Of a stretch of DNA of 64,000 nt, positions 1 through 12,370 are shown piece after piece; the first letter of the stretch is position 1, and each line of letters begins with the position of its first letter. A program made the position numbers and the translations under genes. Origin of the DNA: Symsagittifera roscoffensis (Eukaryota; Xenacoelomorpha; Acoela; Convolutidae); NCBI RefSeq assembly GCF_963678635.1, contig NC_087065.1:66745374-66809373 (forward strand), read 5' to 3'. The notes under the pieces were generated by a model that was not told the DNA's origin, did no database searches, and saw nothing but the letters and a program-made list of their open reading frames with translations.

Positions 1-1120
1 GCATATTCACTTATTAAACATGACTACAAAAACACAAAAGTTACAGAAATTTTAATGAACACCTCAATTAAGGAAAATAGCTATAAAAAAGAGAGCATCT
101 CATCCTTCTTCAATTCGAGAACCAGATTTAGATTTCAGAAAATTAGTAGATAAATTACAACAAGCAGAAATCACAATGAAACTCGAAGAAACAGAAAATC
201 TAAAACTACAATATGTTAATCGAATTGAAACAAATACTACACATATAAAAAATATACAAGAATCAGACACAAACTTGATTGAAAAAACCACTGAAATACT
301 AAACATCTATGAAAGGAACCCAAATTTTAAAGGCAAACCATCCTTGAAAAAATGGTGTAATTACTGGCAAGGATACGGACACAGTATCGCCGAATGTAGA
401 CAAAAACAACAAGACAATCAGAATAAACCTCAAAAGCACAAAGAACCAAATAAATCATTCTATCAATACATGAAAAAAGATCAAAATCTACCAAACAAAA
501 ATATATATAGTAATAATAGTTCAGGAAAACCACTTCCAAGTAACTCAAATTACTCAAGAAATAAATCACCATATAACTCAAATTTAGAGGTAGATCGCCC
601 CAACAAAGAAATTCACAAAATTTCTCACAAAAAAGACATAGCCGATCGAATAGCCAAAATAAACAAAATAACTATTCACGATCGAATTCAAACACAACAG
701 AATTTGTTTCTGCATCCAGTTGCCATTCAAAACCAAGGAATAGACACTATTCCAATAATAGATCACGAAACAATAATAGATCATACAACAGAAATAAAAA
801 CTATTCACACAATAGAAGTAGAAGTTATTCAAACAATCGAAATCAGAACTATTCAAATAAAAGATCAAGGAATATTTCATATAATAGATCGAATTATCAC
901 AGTTCAAATGATAACTATCAAAACAGATCACGAAATAATTCACAAAACCGAAACTCAAGTTACAATAATCGATACAGAAATTGTTTACCAGTCACCACAT
1001 AGGAATAATAACCGTTATCCCGATTCTAAACATCGATATAGAAGTAACACACCAAAACATCAAAGACACATTAATCAAGTACAGACAAATGAAGAAACAA
1101 CTTCAACCCCCAGGTATTGA
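1..1120 (+). pseudogene. gag remnant (nucleocapsid end) of element A
   Basis: The 3' part of a Gag gene, cut by the window start. From 176 a frame encodes a Glu/Lys/Asn-rich segment, then a zinc-knuckle-like motif starting at Cys 356-358 (C-N-Y-W-x4-GH-x4-C). The second Cys of the usual CX2CX4HX4C knuckle is Trp (TGG, 365-367). A frame change near 580 follows: the long frame continues as an Ile/Thr-rich product, while the frame 583-1002 (139 codons, no ATG) encodes an Arg/Ser/Asn-rich tail of RS-type repeats that looks like the real C-terminus. A prime has the same upstream segment at 43947-44423. Assignment as Gag rests on position and the knuckle; the capsid is not in view. Confidence 0.75.
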
Positions 1121-2105
1121 TGACACAGGAAGTACTAAACTACAACTAAATCACATTAATTGTGAATCATCACACACTGAGAGTGATACAGATAATACCA
1201 TCTCGGTAAATATGATAACAGTCGAAAACGACTATGAACCTATCATATACGAACAACTTTTTACTTCACATATATATGAAAATCAATTGGAACTTCTTCA
1301 TAATTACTACATTGGACCCATTAATAATAATACAGAAACTACACAAGAAGTAAACGAAGTTAACACGGTAATTAAACCTGATAAAAAAGAGGAAACACAA
1401 CGCTCAAACACAAAACACATTTATCAAAATATACAAAAAGAACAACCAAGAGAAAAAATTTGGACAATCCCACTTCTCCTAGAGAGTCCAAGAAGTAAAG
1501 AATTTCAATCACCAGATCTTGAAATTGATTTTTTAATCGACTCAGGAGCAGAATCAAATATAATTAATATTCTCACATGGAATAAAATTAAAACACTACA
1601 CCCAAATTTAACACCTCTTGAAACATCTAGTAAATTGGCAACAGCACAAGGATCAACATTAGTAAACTATGGAAAAATCCAATTATTCCTCCTTCCCACA
1701 AAAACAATGGAACAAAACATAATTTTGAACAAGCCGTTTAAACAAACATTTCATAATACTGATATTAAGCACAATATCATTGGCATACCAAACACAAAAA
1801 ACACAGCCTTAACATTCTTCCAAAGATTAAACAAACAACCACCATTTTTCTCAAAATTTTACTACATTTATAATCAAAAACGGAAACACCTGAAACCACT
1901 ATTAGGAAATATATATAATTTTTTAATAAAACAAGTTCATCAGTATGACAAAAGTCAAAACAAACAACAACTTTTTATGTCAGACTTCGAATTTAAACCT
2001 ATTCACAAATTTTTCAAAATCACAATCTCATCTACAAAACAATCAAAAAATACGAATTCCGATCTTATTTCCTACATTTGTATAACAATACACCATATCA
2101 AATAA
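981..2105 (+). pseudogene. aspartic protease region of element A pol
   Basis: Retropepsin-type protease that would process Gag-Pol in particles. The open frame carries the catalytic signature D-S-G-A-E with hydrophobic residues before it (Asp codon 1539-1541), followed by the substrate-flap-like region to about 1700. The stretch before it (about 1120-1450) is acidic and matches two tandem copies of the same region in A prime. The start codon at 981 probably belongs to the overlapping gag frame and not to a real initiation site. Past about 1800 the product is low-complexity Asn/Lys-rich and the frame closes at 2105. A further, stop-containing stretch links it to RT. Confidence 0.75.
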
Positions 2106-2469
2106 CATTACCCTAAGGACTTGTAGAATATTGCGAAACAAATGCTACAATTTTACCTATAATTGAAGTAGCCTATCAAGTAAATAATATATTACAACTA
2201 TTAGATTTTTGTCAATTAACAATTCTTGACGAAGAATTGTCCATAAATAACATAATAAGTAATGAAAAAAGAAATACAGATTATTTCACAAAAACACCAT
2301 ATTTTAAACCGACATTCTATATAACAAATTACACAAAAGAACAACAAAAATTTTTAACATGTTTAATTTTCAACACTCACAAATCACACAAGATGAAAAT
2401 GATAAATTAGCAAAACAACTGTTAAAATATTCAACAGTCTACGCAACATCAAAATTTGACGTTGGAAAA

Positions 2470-4018
2470 ATCAATTCATCACTACACCTCCCATTAAAAC
2501 CAGACGCAGTTTTCAAAAACAAAGAGCAAGTAAAGTACCGATTCACTTACACGACAAGGTAAATAGATTACTTGATATTTTAGAACAATATGAAATTATC
2601 TCACCAGTAGAAAAAGAAGAACAACCAAAAGGAAACACCTTCATTAACCCTCTTATCATTCTAGCAAAAGGTGAGTCACTAAAAATAGTTTTAGACGCTA
2701 GATACCTCAGTTCACTAATTGACGAATCAAAATGCAATTGGCCTTTTGAACCAATACAATTAATCTTAACAAAGATAAATGGTAAATACTTCACAACCGC
2801 AGATATGAAAATTGCATATAATCAAATGCAACTAGATGAACAATCACGATGTTTAACACAATTTGTTATTGGAAATCAACAATAGGAATTTAATCGCTTA
2901 TTCTATGGAATATCCATAGGACCGGCAGCTTTTTCAGCTTTCATGAGTAAAATTTTTAGACCATTAATACTCAAGAAAAATGCAATCACTTATTTAGACG
3001 ATTTTTTTATGCAATCACAAACCAAAGACGAAATGTCTACAGTTTTAGAACAATATCATAAAATACTTCAGAACGAAAATCTGAAAGCAGCCCCAATAAA
3101 TCACATTTTTTCTTAATGCGCGTTAAATTTTTAGGACATAATATTGAACGAAACACTATCACTCCATTAAAATCACGCATTGATGCAATCCAAAAACTTC
3201 AACCACCTACAAATAAAAAGAAAATCCAAGAATTCCTCGGAATGTTGAATTTCTTAAGTAAATATGTTTACAAAATGCAATTATACTTAAGACCTTTCTT
3301 TAACATCCTCAGACAACAAAATAATTTTGAATGGACCACTGAACATCAAACACGATTTGACGAAAATAAAAAGCTTTTGAGAGAACAAATTTCAAACACA
3401 ATTCCAGATCCAAATCAACCATTCTATGCAATGTGCGATGCGTCAAATTTTGGCATTGGCGCAGCATTGCTACAATCACATAATGAAACAAATAAAATGA
3501 ATCTTATATCAGCAAATTCACGATTATTTACACAAGCAGAGCTACGACTCTCAACTCTAATGAGAGAATGTACAGCTATAATTTATACACTTACAGAATA
3601 TGAATTTCTGATACTTGGATCAAAACACCCAACAGTTTTATTTACAGATCACAAACAAATTATATTTCTCTTTACACAAAAATCAAATGCAAATCATAGA
3701 GTTCATAGATTTCAACTAATTTTAATAAAATTCCCAAACTTATATATAGTTTGGACAGCAGGAAAAAAACCTTGCATTACCAGATACATTAAGTAGAAAT
3801 ACGCCACCTGAATTACTTACACGAAAAACTGCCATTGAAATACCACAAAATATTAAATTCTTTCTCGCAAAAAATGAAACATCACCCCGATTAGAATGCA
3901 AATACGCAGTAAAAACTGACATTGATCAATCACAATTAAATAATCTACAATATTTTCAACTCTACTTAGATTGCCAAAATAATCACTATGAAGTTGATTT
4001 ACTAGGAACATGAATTTT
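2470..4018 (+). pseudogene. reverse transcriptase and RNase H region of element A pol
   Basis: The polymerase that copies the RNA genome, and its RNase H. From about 2524 the frame encodes RT fingers and palm: a D-A-R-Y-L segment near 2700, motif A (T-A-D-M-x-x-A-Y) near 2803, and the YLDD box at 2991-3002. A TAG stop interrupts the palm at 2883-2885, and another break lies near 3100-3116. The frame 3116-3796 then covers the RT connection (F-L-G-M-L-N-F-L-S) and RNase H (C-D-A-S, a central Glu, T-D-H-K). An extra base in an A-run near 3765 shifts the final RNase H part into another frame that stays recognisable to about 4018. Nonfunctional copy. Confidence 0.88.
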
Positions 4019-4039
4019 TAAACCAATTCCATACTCACA

Positions 4040-5844
4040 ATGGATAAAAAGAGAAAAAAACAACACTCGCTTAAAAAAGATCTTTTTGCACTAATTGAAA
4101 AAGAAAATTTGACCGATAAAATAAACTTATCAGGAACACAAACAAATGATTCAAAATACACAATAAATCAAGTTTTTGACCTCCATGACCCACTTGACAC
4201 AATTCCCCTATCAGAACTAGAAATTGACAATAATTTTCTCCCCCCAACAGAAAAAATTACACTTGAACTTTTAAAACTATCAAAATCTCGATCCAGTAAT
4301 TAGACAACTAAAATCGTGGCACAAATACAAAACTAAGCCCGTAAAAGCTGATATCACAATTTTAGGAAACAAAAAACTCCTGCAATATTTCAGAAAATTT
4401 AACAACACAACAATTAATGAAAATACAGATCTTTTAGAATATAAGTTAAATGATTCTAAAGTTCCCTGTCTACCTTTAAGTATGATACCAATAGCTTTTA
4501 ACATCTCCCATACACAAAATACAAAGGGACACTCCGGATCACAAAAACAAGATTTTAAAGAAAAGAATTTATATTTCAACCATAGAATTTCATTCGACAC
4601 GAAAGGACCAATCTCATCATCTTCAGAAGGAAACTTCTACATTATGGTCATTGTTGATGCATTCACACATTATGTAGCACTCAACCCAGTACCACATTGT
4701 AATGCTTATTATGCTTACACAACACTTTATGAACATTGGATAGCAAAATTCGGATTACCCGAAATCCTAGTTACAGACAACGGTACAGAATTTATTAATA
4801 ATGAAATAATCACACTATACCACTTATACAACATTAAACATAAACCACGTTCATCTCATGCACTTTGGACAAACGGATTAGTCGAAGGTATGAACCGTTC
4901 ACTACAAGAATATCTCAGATGTATCATTAATGGAAATGATACACGGTACAAAATTATTTCCCTTATCATATAATTCACAAATTACGACAACTTCAGGAAT
5001 GTCACCATATGAAATGGTTTTTAATAAAAAGCCACTAAAACCAATTATGTTTACAGCAAATGCACATAAAAATGCACAAGGATATTGCCAACCAAATAAA
5101 GATTCAATTTGTTATAACCTACCTTTACACACACACGATGAAGATCATTTTCATCATCTGCAAATTCTTAAATTAGTCTCCGGCACACATACTGAATGGA
5201 TATTAAATAGAGATAAAAAACACAATGAAATTTACCAAAAAGTAACAAAGAAATTGTTACAAAGGCAAAACATTAACAACCAAATTAATTCACGCTTTAC
5301 ACCAGCCACAGATTTAAAAATTGGAACATTTGTTTTAATACCTAACTTTAATACACAAAAAGGAATCTCTAAAAATTTACAACCACTTCAAAAAGGACCA
5401 TACCAAATAATTGCCAAACCCACTGACGTAACTTATAAACTCACAGATTCAACCAAAAAAGAAATTGTTCAACGTCGTAACAATTTATTACCTTACTACC
5501 CAAAAGAATACGCATTACGCGAATTAACTCAATTGTATTCTTTTACAGCTTTAAAAGTTATTCAAAATCATAGAGAAAAAGAAACAAATGAACAGGACAA
5601 TGTTCATCATGAAAAAAAAAATCAAAAACAAACCACAACTCAAAACAATACAAAAACGCCAGACCCAAAAATATCTCAAAAAGAAAGAAAAAACAGGAAA
5701 ATGAAAGAAAAAATTTTACCACAAGAACAAGTAGAAAAATCAGAACACAGAGAATCATCACGACTTAGAAATCAACAACGTAAAAATTACAAAACATTCA
5801 TCCCACAATCGAAAATATTAAAGATAGTTGAATTTCAAAATTAA
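4040..5844 (+). pseudogene. integrase region of element A pol
   Basis: DDE integrase that inserts retroelement cDNA. After a spacer with stops (4040-4481), frame 4482-4973 holds the His-His half of the HHCC zinc region (H..GHSGS) with no CxxC pair behind it, so part of the zinc domain seems deleted. The catalytic core follows: Asp in S-F-D-T-K, Asp in T-D-N-G-T-E-F and, 35 residues later, Glu in G-L-V-E (DD35E). A frame break near 4940 leads to frame 4930-5844, which carries the C-terminal domain with a GPY motif near 5395, typical of Ty3/Gypsy and retroviral integrases, and then a Lys/Gln/Asn-rich tail. Confidence 0.88.
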
Positions 5845-6432
5845 CTTTGATTTTAAAAATTAATAATTTTTACACTTCTAAATCATTTTGAACTTTCATA
5901 TTTTCGAGATAACATGCTGAAACATACGCAACAATTTTAGCTCAGATTCAGCCAATAAGATTCACTCAAATCCTTCAGCTTCTATATCCCTAACACCAAC
6001 CTATTAGCCGATAGATATTGAACTCCAGGCATATCTATAACTATAACTTTACAACCTCCAGGTCAAAAATAAGCAACCCGCTAAAGTTTGACAACTAAAA
6101 TAAATACCACCATAATATTACAACCCTCCCCTATCTAATAACGCAAAGATCAACAAAATTTTCCTAACTCAGACCTCAAAAACCCTCCAACCAAAAATGG
6201 CGAATTAGCCTAAAGTCAAATTTGATCTAAAGTACAAATATTTCAAAAATACCCCAGATTATCTACCAAATAAAAACAAAGCTAAGAAGACCTCCCGAAC
6301 AGCATAAAATTAGCCCCCAACAATTTTTTCACAAAACTCAACACAATTGTCAAAAAACCAATAAATAATCCGACCACACTCGAATCTCGCCCCAAACAAC
6401 AAAAAATATTCGACGAACGAATCATTTCTTAA
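5845..6432 (+). other. spacer between integrase and accessory region of element A
   Basis: About 590 bases of A/C-rich sequence with stops in every frame. I recognise no motif. It may be decayed coding sequence or the leader of a subgenomic message. Confidence 0.4.
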
Positions 6433-6880
6433 ATGCTTTTCTCTCAAACAGTCAATATCTTAAAAAATACATTCTTAAATCTTTTCATAAAATTTTTCAT
6501 TCTATGCAAATTTTCGCTTATATTTTTTATTGATACTTTTGAAGCTTTAGTAATCCTTTTAATAATTTTTTGCTATATTTTTTTTAAATTTTCTACTCCC
6601 TATTTGAAAAATATCTCCAACTTTCCCAAATCATTGACCACATTCACAGGTACGATAATTCAAAGTCTATTTAAATGGTACGAACAATTTTAAGTGGAAC
6701 AGATATTTTTTTACTATTCGTAATTTTCATTGCATTTTTGTCGTCCCTAATCATGACAATGTGCAAATGTGTAAAAAAAGGCAATAATCACATTCGCCTT
6801 AGCAACAATACTTTTAATTCTTTTCATCGAAGAATATTACAACAAACATAAATCTTCCCACTAGAAAAATATTTAATTGG
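6433..6880 (+). pseudogene. hydrophobic multi-span membrane protein remnant, element A
   Basis: Frame 6433-6693 (86 codons, ATG start) is strongly hydrophobic with at least two likely membrane segments. Hydrophobic stretches continue in neighbouring frames to about 6850 (a run rich in F/L/I/V around 6700-6760, and another around 6790-6830), as expected of one membrane protein broken by indels. It lies between integrase and the Env-like gene, where simple Gypsy elements have nothing. I do not recognise the family. It could be the N-terminal, membrane part of a protein whose soluble tail is the Pro/Ser/Thr-rich frame that follows. Confidence 0.45.
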
Positions 6881-7454
6881 GCACATTTCCAAAATTGCTA
6901 ACCAACCACCACAACATCAGTCCTCACCGACATCCTCCCAAGAAAACCCAGTAATACCCACAACTACTCAAAACCCCCAAACATCCACAGGAATTTCTTT
7001 CCAAGATAACCCATACACTTTCGAAGAACGACACGCTCGCTTATCTGAACCATTAGAACCAGTTCAGCGACAAGCATCCCTAAGTGAACCAACATATAAT
7101 TTATACCTCCCATTACCACAAGATTTAAAAAGAATAAGACATACTAGTCAAAACCAAAATACAGTTGAAGTAAATAAACAAATTATACATCCACGAAGAA
7201 ATAGAAATTTTCAAACCCCCAGAGTTCATTTTGATATACCCCAATCACCAACACCAACTACTTCAGTAATTTTAAGTAGTACATTACCAGAAACTGCCCC
7301 ACTCCTTTCACAACGCAGCACCTCAAGTATACCCTCAGATTACTTAGGTTTAACACATACATCTAAGCAAATACGTGAAAATCCCTTTAACCCCCCAATC
7401 CCACCGCACGACTACCATATTGGGCAACACACTCATATACACAAGGTGAACTAA
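6852..7454 (+). pseudogene. Pro/Ser/Thr-rich accessory frame of element A (no ATG)
   Basis: An uninterrupted frame of about 200 codons without a start codon, ending at TAA 7452-7454. The product is rich in Pro, Ser, Thr and Gln and looks disordered. It contains several tyrosine motifs of YxxL type (Y-N-L-Y, Y-L-P-L, Y-L-G-L), which in other viruses act as sorting or budding signals; that role is inferred here. A prime lacks this region, so conservation cannot be tested in the window. Probably the cytoplasmic tail of the membrane protein just upstream. A second short Ser/Pro-rich frame follows to about 7572. Confidence 0.45.
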
Positions 7455-7990
7455 ACTTGGTAAATGATCCAATAGATATCTCTACTAATACAACACTATC
7501 ATCATTACCAGAAACATTATCACTCCCGTCAACACCATCATTAAGTCAAATCTCACCGACACTTTTCTTTTAAATTTTCCAAACAACCTCGACGCTAAAT
7601 ATCGAGAACAATCATTATGAAATATCCCTTTACGATTAGATTGGAGCACATTCGTAGCACCTCCCCCATTATTTGGACAACATCAAGAAAGTAACCGACT
7701 CCACAGTTGGGCACTCAATAGATTACAATATAGACAAGATATCCACGAAGATATTCGAGAACCCAATATTCAAATACTTCAACAAAATAGTCTCCAGTTA
7801 AAATTTGAAATCACTATGAAACTTAATAATATTTTTCAACACCCTACCCATTAAATCCACCAAATATAACAGCTCAATCACTACCACCACCATTTATAAC
7901 CACTGAAGTAATATATAAATACGATAGATATACGAAAAACACAATTGGTTACATAACATTCTATAACCCATACTCAGGATTATCATACAC
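7455..7990 (+). other. broken coding sequence upstream of Env-like gene
   Basis: Two recognisable frame pieces, about 7625-7855 and 7850-7985, encode Gln/Asn-rich hydrophilic product, each ending in a stop. No family recognised. They may be the end of the accessory gene or an Env leader. Confidence 0.35.
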
Positions 7991-10707
7991 ATGTATATTC
8001 TCAAAATATTAACATTTCAACACATCTTTTTTCTAATATTTTTCGATCAAAACGCAAATCCTTCTCCTCGCACAGGACCCCAGGATTTAATAGTATCACA
8101 CTATGATTGTGAAGAAAACGAACAAAAAACACTACACAAATATGCAACAAATCAAGTATCACACTGCGAAACAGAACCACAAGCTATAGAAACTACAAAT
8201 GTAATAGCAACATTGTACTCAAAAGCCCGAGCAACAACAGTCACAGGATATAAATTTACAGCAACATTTTCCGAAAAGAAAGTACATTGTTCTCAAGTTT
8301 CCAACGGAAATAAGAACCGACTTGATCACGAATCATTTTACCAAAGTAATATAGAACGTCTTTTACACCTAAGCCCCGAAGATTGTAAAAACAAATTACT
8401 CAGGCTAAATCTAACAAGAAATAAAAACACAGACAGAAAAATAGTAAATTTTCAAATCTTTGCCGATTCTGTACATCAAGCAGAACTTGAACGATATCAA
8501 GGACATATTAAATTAGACAAAAAATATCCATATAATGGCGCACACGGAAGATTGAATTATGGCATACACGATAAACACTGGATACCACACATTGGAATAA
8601 TTGACCCTTCAAACTGTAAAGCAGACACAAAAAATAAAGGATATCAAAAAATAATGTTTTTTGATTGGAAAATACAACTCGAAAAAATACAACTCACACG
8701 AGATTTAACTGATAACACCATGATCAAGGAATCATATTACCAAGGAATCAGATTAAAAATGATCAAGGTTATTGTGACCCTACAACAAGGACCGAAGCAA
8801 CAATTGTTTGGTTTCCCATTTCAAGTAGCAACATTTCAAGTAGCAAAAATACACGCTCGAATGATAAAGTTTCATGAAAAATATTTTATTGAATCAATCC
8901 CATACGAACAAGTAAACCCGTCTCGTAAACAAAGCACTGATTTCAAAAACATTCATGATATAGAAAATAAATTAACACGCTTTCAAGTCTATCAAGAAAC
9001 AGAATTTGCAAATATAGCAATCCATTTTATAAAACACAATACTCTGAAATACTTGTCGAATACGAAAAAGGTTTCGACATGACCACTGGAAAAAAAAATT
9101 TGACCCTTATGCCACAAGTCACCCTATTAACGAAGGAACATCATACGTCCCAGTTAACTTTTATAAAAACAAAGGTCAACCTGATGGAAAATTAAAACCA
9201 TATGACAGTAAAAGCACACGTTTACAAGAATTGTCACTAATGAATAGCACCTATTTTGGTAATATTCATTACGATATCCACTTAGACATGAAATTAGACT
9301 ATACTATTAGTAGAATTTTCCAAGAAAGGTCACTTTCTGAATTAGAAACACTTCATCAACTATGCGAATTGGAACAAACACAAATCTTACAATCACTCGC
9401 ATTAGCATTACTAAAAATACCTTACGCAGGATACTTATTATCAGGAAACAGATCAAATTTTCTTGATTACGAAGGAAACATTTTATGGTTTTATACTTGC
9501 ACCAAAAAAGTATCACCATTATATGTTTTCGAAGATAAACGTTGTTATAAAAGAATCCCCATTTTCTATAAAAATAAAGTACATTTTGTCGATACACTTT
9601 CAAGACGACCTTTTTTTTGGGATACCGCAGTCCCATGTGGATCAGAAAATAGCCACAATGTCGTACAATTAAACCCTGATGAAGATAAATACTACCTACT
9701 TACACCGTATCCTACATTAATGCAACCACTAAAAAAGTTTTCACCCAAAAGCACCCGAGCTATCGCTCGTAACCCAAATATTGATTCACAATCAATTGGA
9801 ATATACTCTAAATCTGATATACAACATCGCATTGGAACACAACAATTTCAAAAATTACTAACACAAATGGACACAATACAACGACAATCAATCGACCAGA
9901 ATTTAAGAAAACTTGCCGAAACCGCAGGATTTGCAGACATTTATACACAAGACTACAGCGGATATTTTAAAGATATCAAAGACTACATATATTTAAACGG
10001 TGAAAAATACAGACCACAGGACAATTCAACTAAAAATATTTTCAGTTTTGTCACCTTAAAAAATGAAATTCCCGCCTCTCTAGGATGGCCCTATTACATC
10101 TTAGAAAATTTAACTATCTCATACGCCATGTTTAATTTTATAGGATTTTTTTTTCTCACTGTTAAAAGGAATCTATGACACATGCGCTATACACACACAA
10201 GTAAACCGACAAGCAAGTGTAGCACGTATACAATTTGCAGGATTTTTTGGAATTTTTTCATCATCAATTAACAAAATACTTCTAGATGCACAAATAAAAG
10301 AATATAACACAAAAATATCCTCAAGACCAAACACATATGACGAAGAATATAATAATGTAGATACAACACCTACAGCACCACAGATACCAACTCTACCACA
10401 AAATCATCCATTATCATTAGTTCCCCGAAATTTTCGAAACCTACCAATCACAAATAATCCAAACTTTCGACCAAATACAACACAAAGTCCCATTCAGCAC
10501 ATAATGACAAATCATTCACAAAATGATAATACATATGAACAAATTATAGAACAACCTCACACCACCACTTTTCAATCTCAAAATAATCATGATGAGCCGA
10601 CAATTTGGATCCCTCCATCGCTCAAATTCCCACCCAGCCAACCTCCAAACTCAAATCCCAATTATCCCACTTTTTGCTTTCCCACCACCCGATTTTCCAA
10701 TTATTAA
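7991..10707 (+). pseudogene. Env-like glycoprotein gene of element A
   Basis: Position (after integrase) and architecture fit a retroviral envelope: a hydrophobic N-terminal signal-like segment directly after the ATG at 7991, a Cys-containing ectodomain (a Y-D-C motif, then spaced Cys), a membrane anchor near 10090-10155 and a hydrophilic tail of about 180 residues. The frame is broken around 9000-9110 and again in a T-run near 10146-10153, where the anchor passes into another frame that ends at 10707. A prime carries a matching but more damaged copy at about 45733-47575. The Cys pattern near the N-terminus faintly recalls chuvirus-type glycoproteins; I could not confirm this and the class is open. 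Confidence 0.65.
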
Positions 10708-10789
10708 TATATCATCAAACACGAATTCTGATACTAACTCAGATATTTCAGTTTTTCATACTATCTCACAATTTAATAATGCTAATGTA

Positions 10790-11695
10790 TGTGCCAGTCG
10801 GTCATATTTGGAAGTTTGACCTTGAGAAAAACAAGAACGCTTAATTTTGGAGTGAAATTTGATTTTTCAAAAATTCGAATGGAGCCTGTCATGCACGATT
10901 TTCTCGCGATAACTGAAAACCGAAAAAGAGAAATCAGAACGATCGAGTAACAATCGCGGGAAAGTTGCCAGATAAAACAGTAGGAAATTGCCATTCGCAA
11001 TTTCCGTCACAATAAAACTAGAGTAGAGCTGTCCTATCTGAAACAGAAGGAAGCGTAATCCCGAGAACTGGACTATTATTGCTCGACTGGATTATTAATC
11101 AAACTGGACTAGAGTGAACTTTCGATGGAAAGGTGGACAGCTTGAGTGTCCCAATGGTTCACGAGAAACCATACTCTAGAGTTCAAACTTGTTCCTGTTA
11201 TTGAAACTGATAAACATTAAACTCATTTAGTTACATTATTTAATTCTCGAGTTGATTACCGGCTTAATTACTCCCAGTTCTTGAGCGTACTACGATGTGA
11301 GTACCCAATTTAAATTTCTAGAGTGTGTTTTATGATTGTTATGTTGAGGTAAGGCGAGTTTTAGGTTGATCCATCTGAAATGGATCCAAGTTCCACTGTC
11401 TGATAAAAAGTAACTTAACGGATTGTTCTGACCCGGTTTTTAACGGCGTTCATGTATTTTGGGTACCTAGAGACCTAAGTATGGGGACGTTCTTATTTCT
11501 AGAGTGGGGGGGATATTTTGGTAGTAGCCTTTAAGCTGTAACGGGTCGTAGTCTCATGTCACAAGCGAACCAAATTGGCTCCGACTGATTTGAGGTAGAA
11601 AAACACAAGAGATAGTGTCCCTGACTCTTGAGCCAATGGTTATAGGGCCTATTTTTCTTAAGCCTCATGTGTGACTACAGTAGACAAATGTTACA
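10790..11695 (+). repeat. 5' LTR of element B
   Basis: 906 bp, TG...CA ends, nearly identical to 28196-29101. It should hold the promoter and polyadenylation signal; I see no certain TATA box. CTTGAG and CTAGAG hexamers recur in it (for example 11141-11146). Confidence 0.93.
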
Positions 11696-11706
11696 TAGTG
11701 TTTTTA

Positions 11707-11720
11707 TGGCGCTCCTGGGT
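11707..11720 (+). other. candidate primer binding site of element B
   Basis: TGGCGCTCCTGGGT begins 11 bases after the 5' LTR. TGG at this place would pair with a tRNA 3' CCA end. Which tRNA is not known; the 11-base spacing is a little long. Confidence 0.45.
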
Positions 11721-12171
11721 GTTTACGACATCAAGACTACGGAGTCGAACCCACTTGAGACAGATTCTAGAGTACCGGTGGTACGGTTCGGCAGGAACGT
11801 GCGAACCTTCCGGTTGTACCGTGATAGCTTTTTAAGAAAACTCGAGAAAACTTCCTGGCACGCTCTCCGAACGAGGCTTAGCTAACCGAGTAAAGGGGGG
11901 CAACTAGGGGGACAAAAACACGAGCAAAAAGATAAAAAGCGAAACAAAAACCAAAAAAGAATAGAAAAAGGAACAAAAACCATAAAACGAAAAAAGACAG
12001 TGACTTTGACACCAGATTAGTTGGATCAAACCTTTATATTAATTAAATAGTATACCCATACTGTTTTACAAGTTCGATCGTTTCGATCAACCTAGCAATT
12101 TAACCCAGTAACCTCAATAAAGTGACCGAATGTGGGGCGTTGTCAAGGGTTTTCAGTTAGCTTGGAACTTA

Positions 12172-12370
12172 GCTGAACAACAAGGAGACTTGACTGGAAG
12201 AGGTGACCAGCCGAGTGGGAAAGTGGTTCAGGAGCACTTGAGCTGAACCAATAGGAGACTTGACTGGAAGAGGTGACCAGCCGAGTGGGAAAGTGGTTCA
12301 GGAGCACTTGAGCTGAACCAATAGGAGACTGGACTGGAAGAGGTGACCAGTCGAGTGGGAAAGTAGCCAA
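12172..12370 (+). repeat. three tandem copies of a 70-bp unit
   Basis: Units start at 12172, 12242 and 12312 with GCTGAAC and share most of the rest (GGAGACT..GACTGGAAGAGGTGACCAG). The first two are nearly identical; the third diverges after 12350. Confidence 0.9.

Noticed and set aside
10782-11000. Reverse frame repeated in both LTRs of element B (also 28071-28406)
   Set aside because: LTR sequence; repeated only because the LTRs are duplicates.
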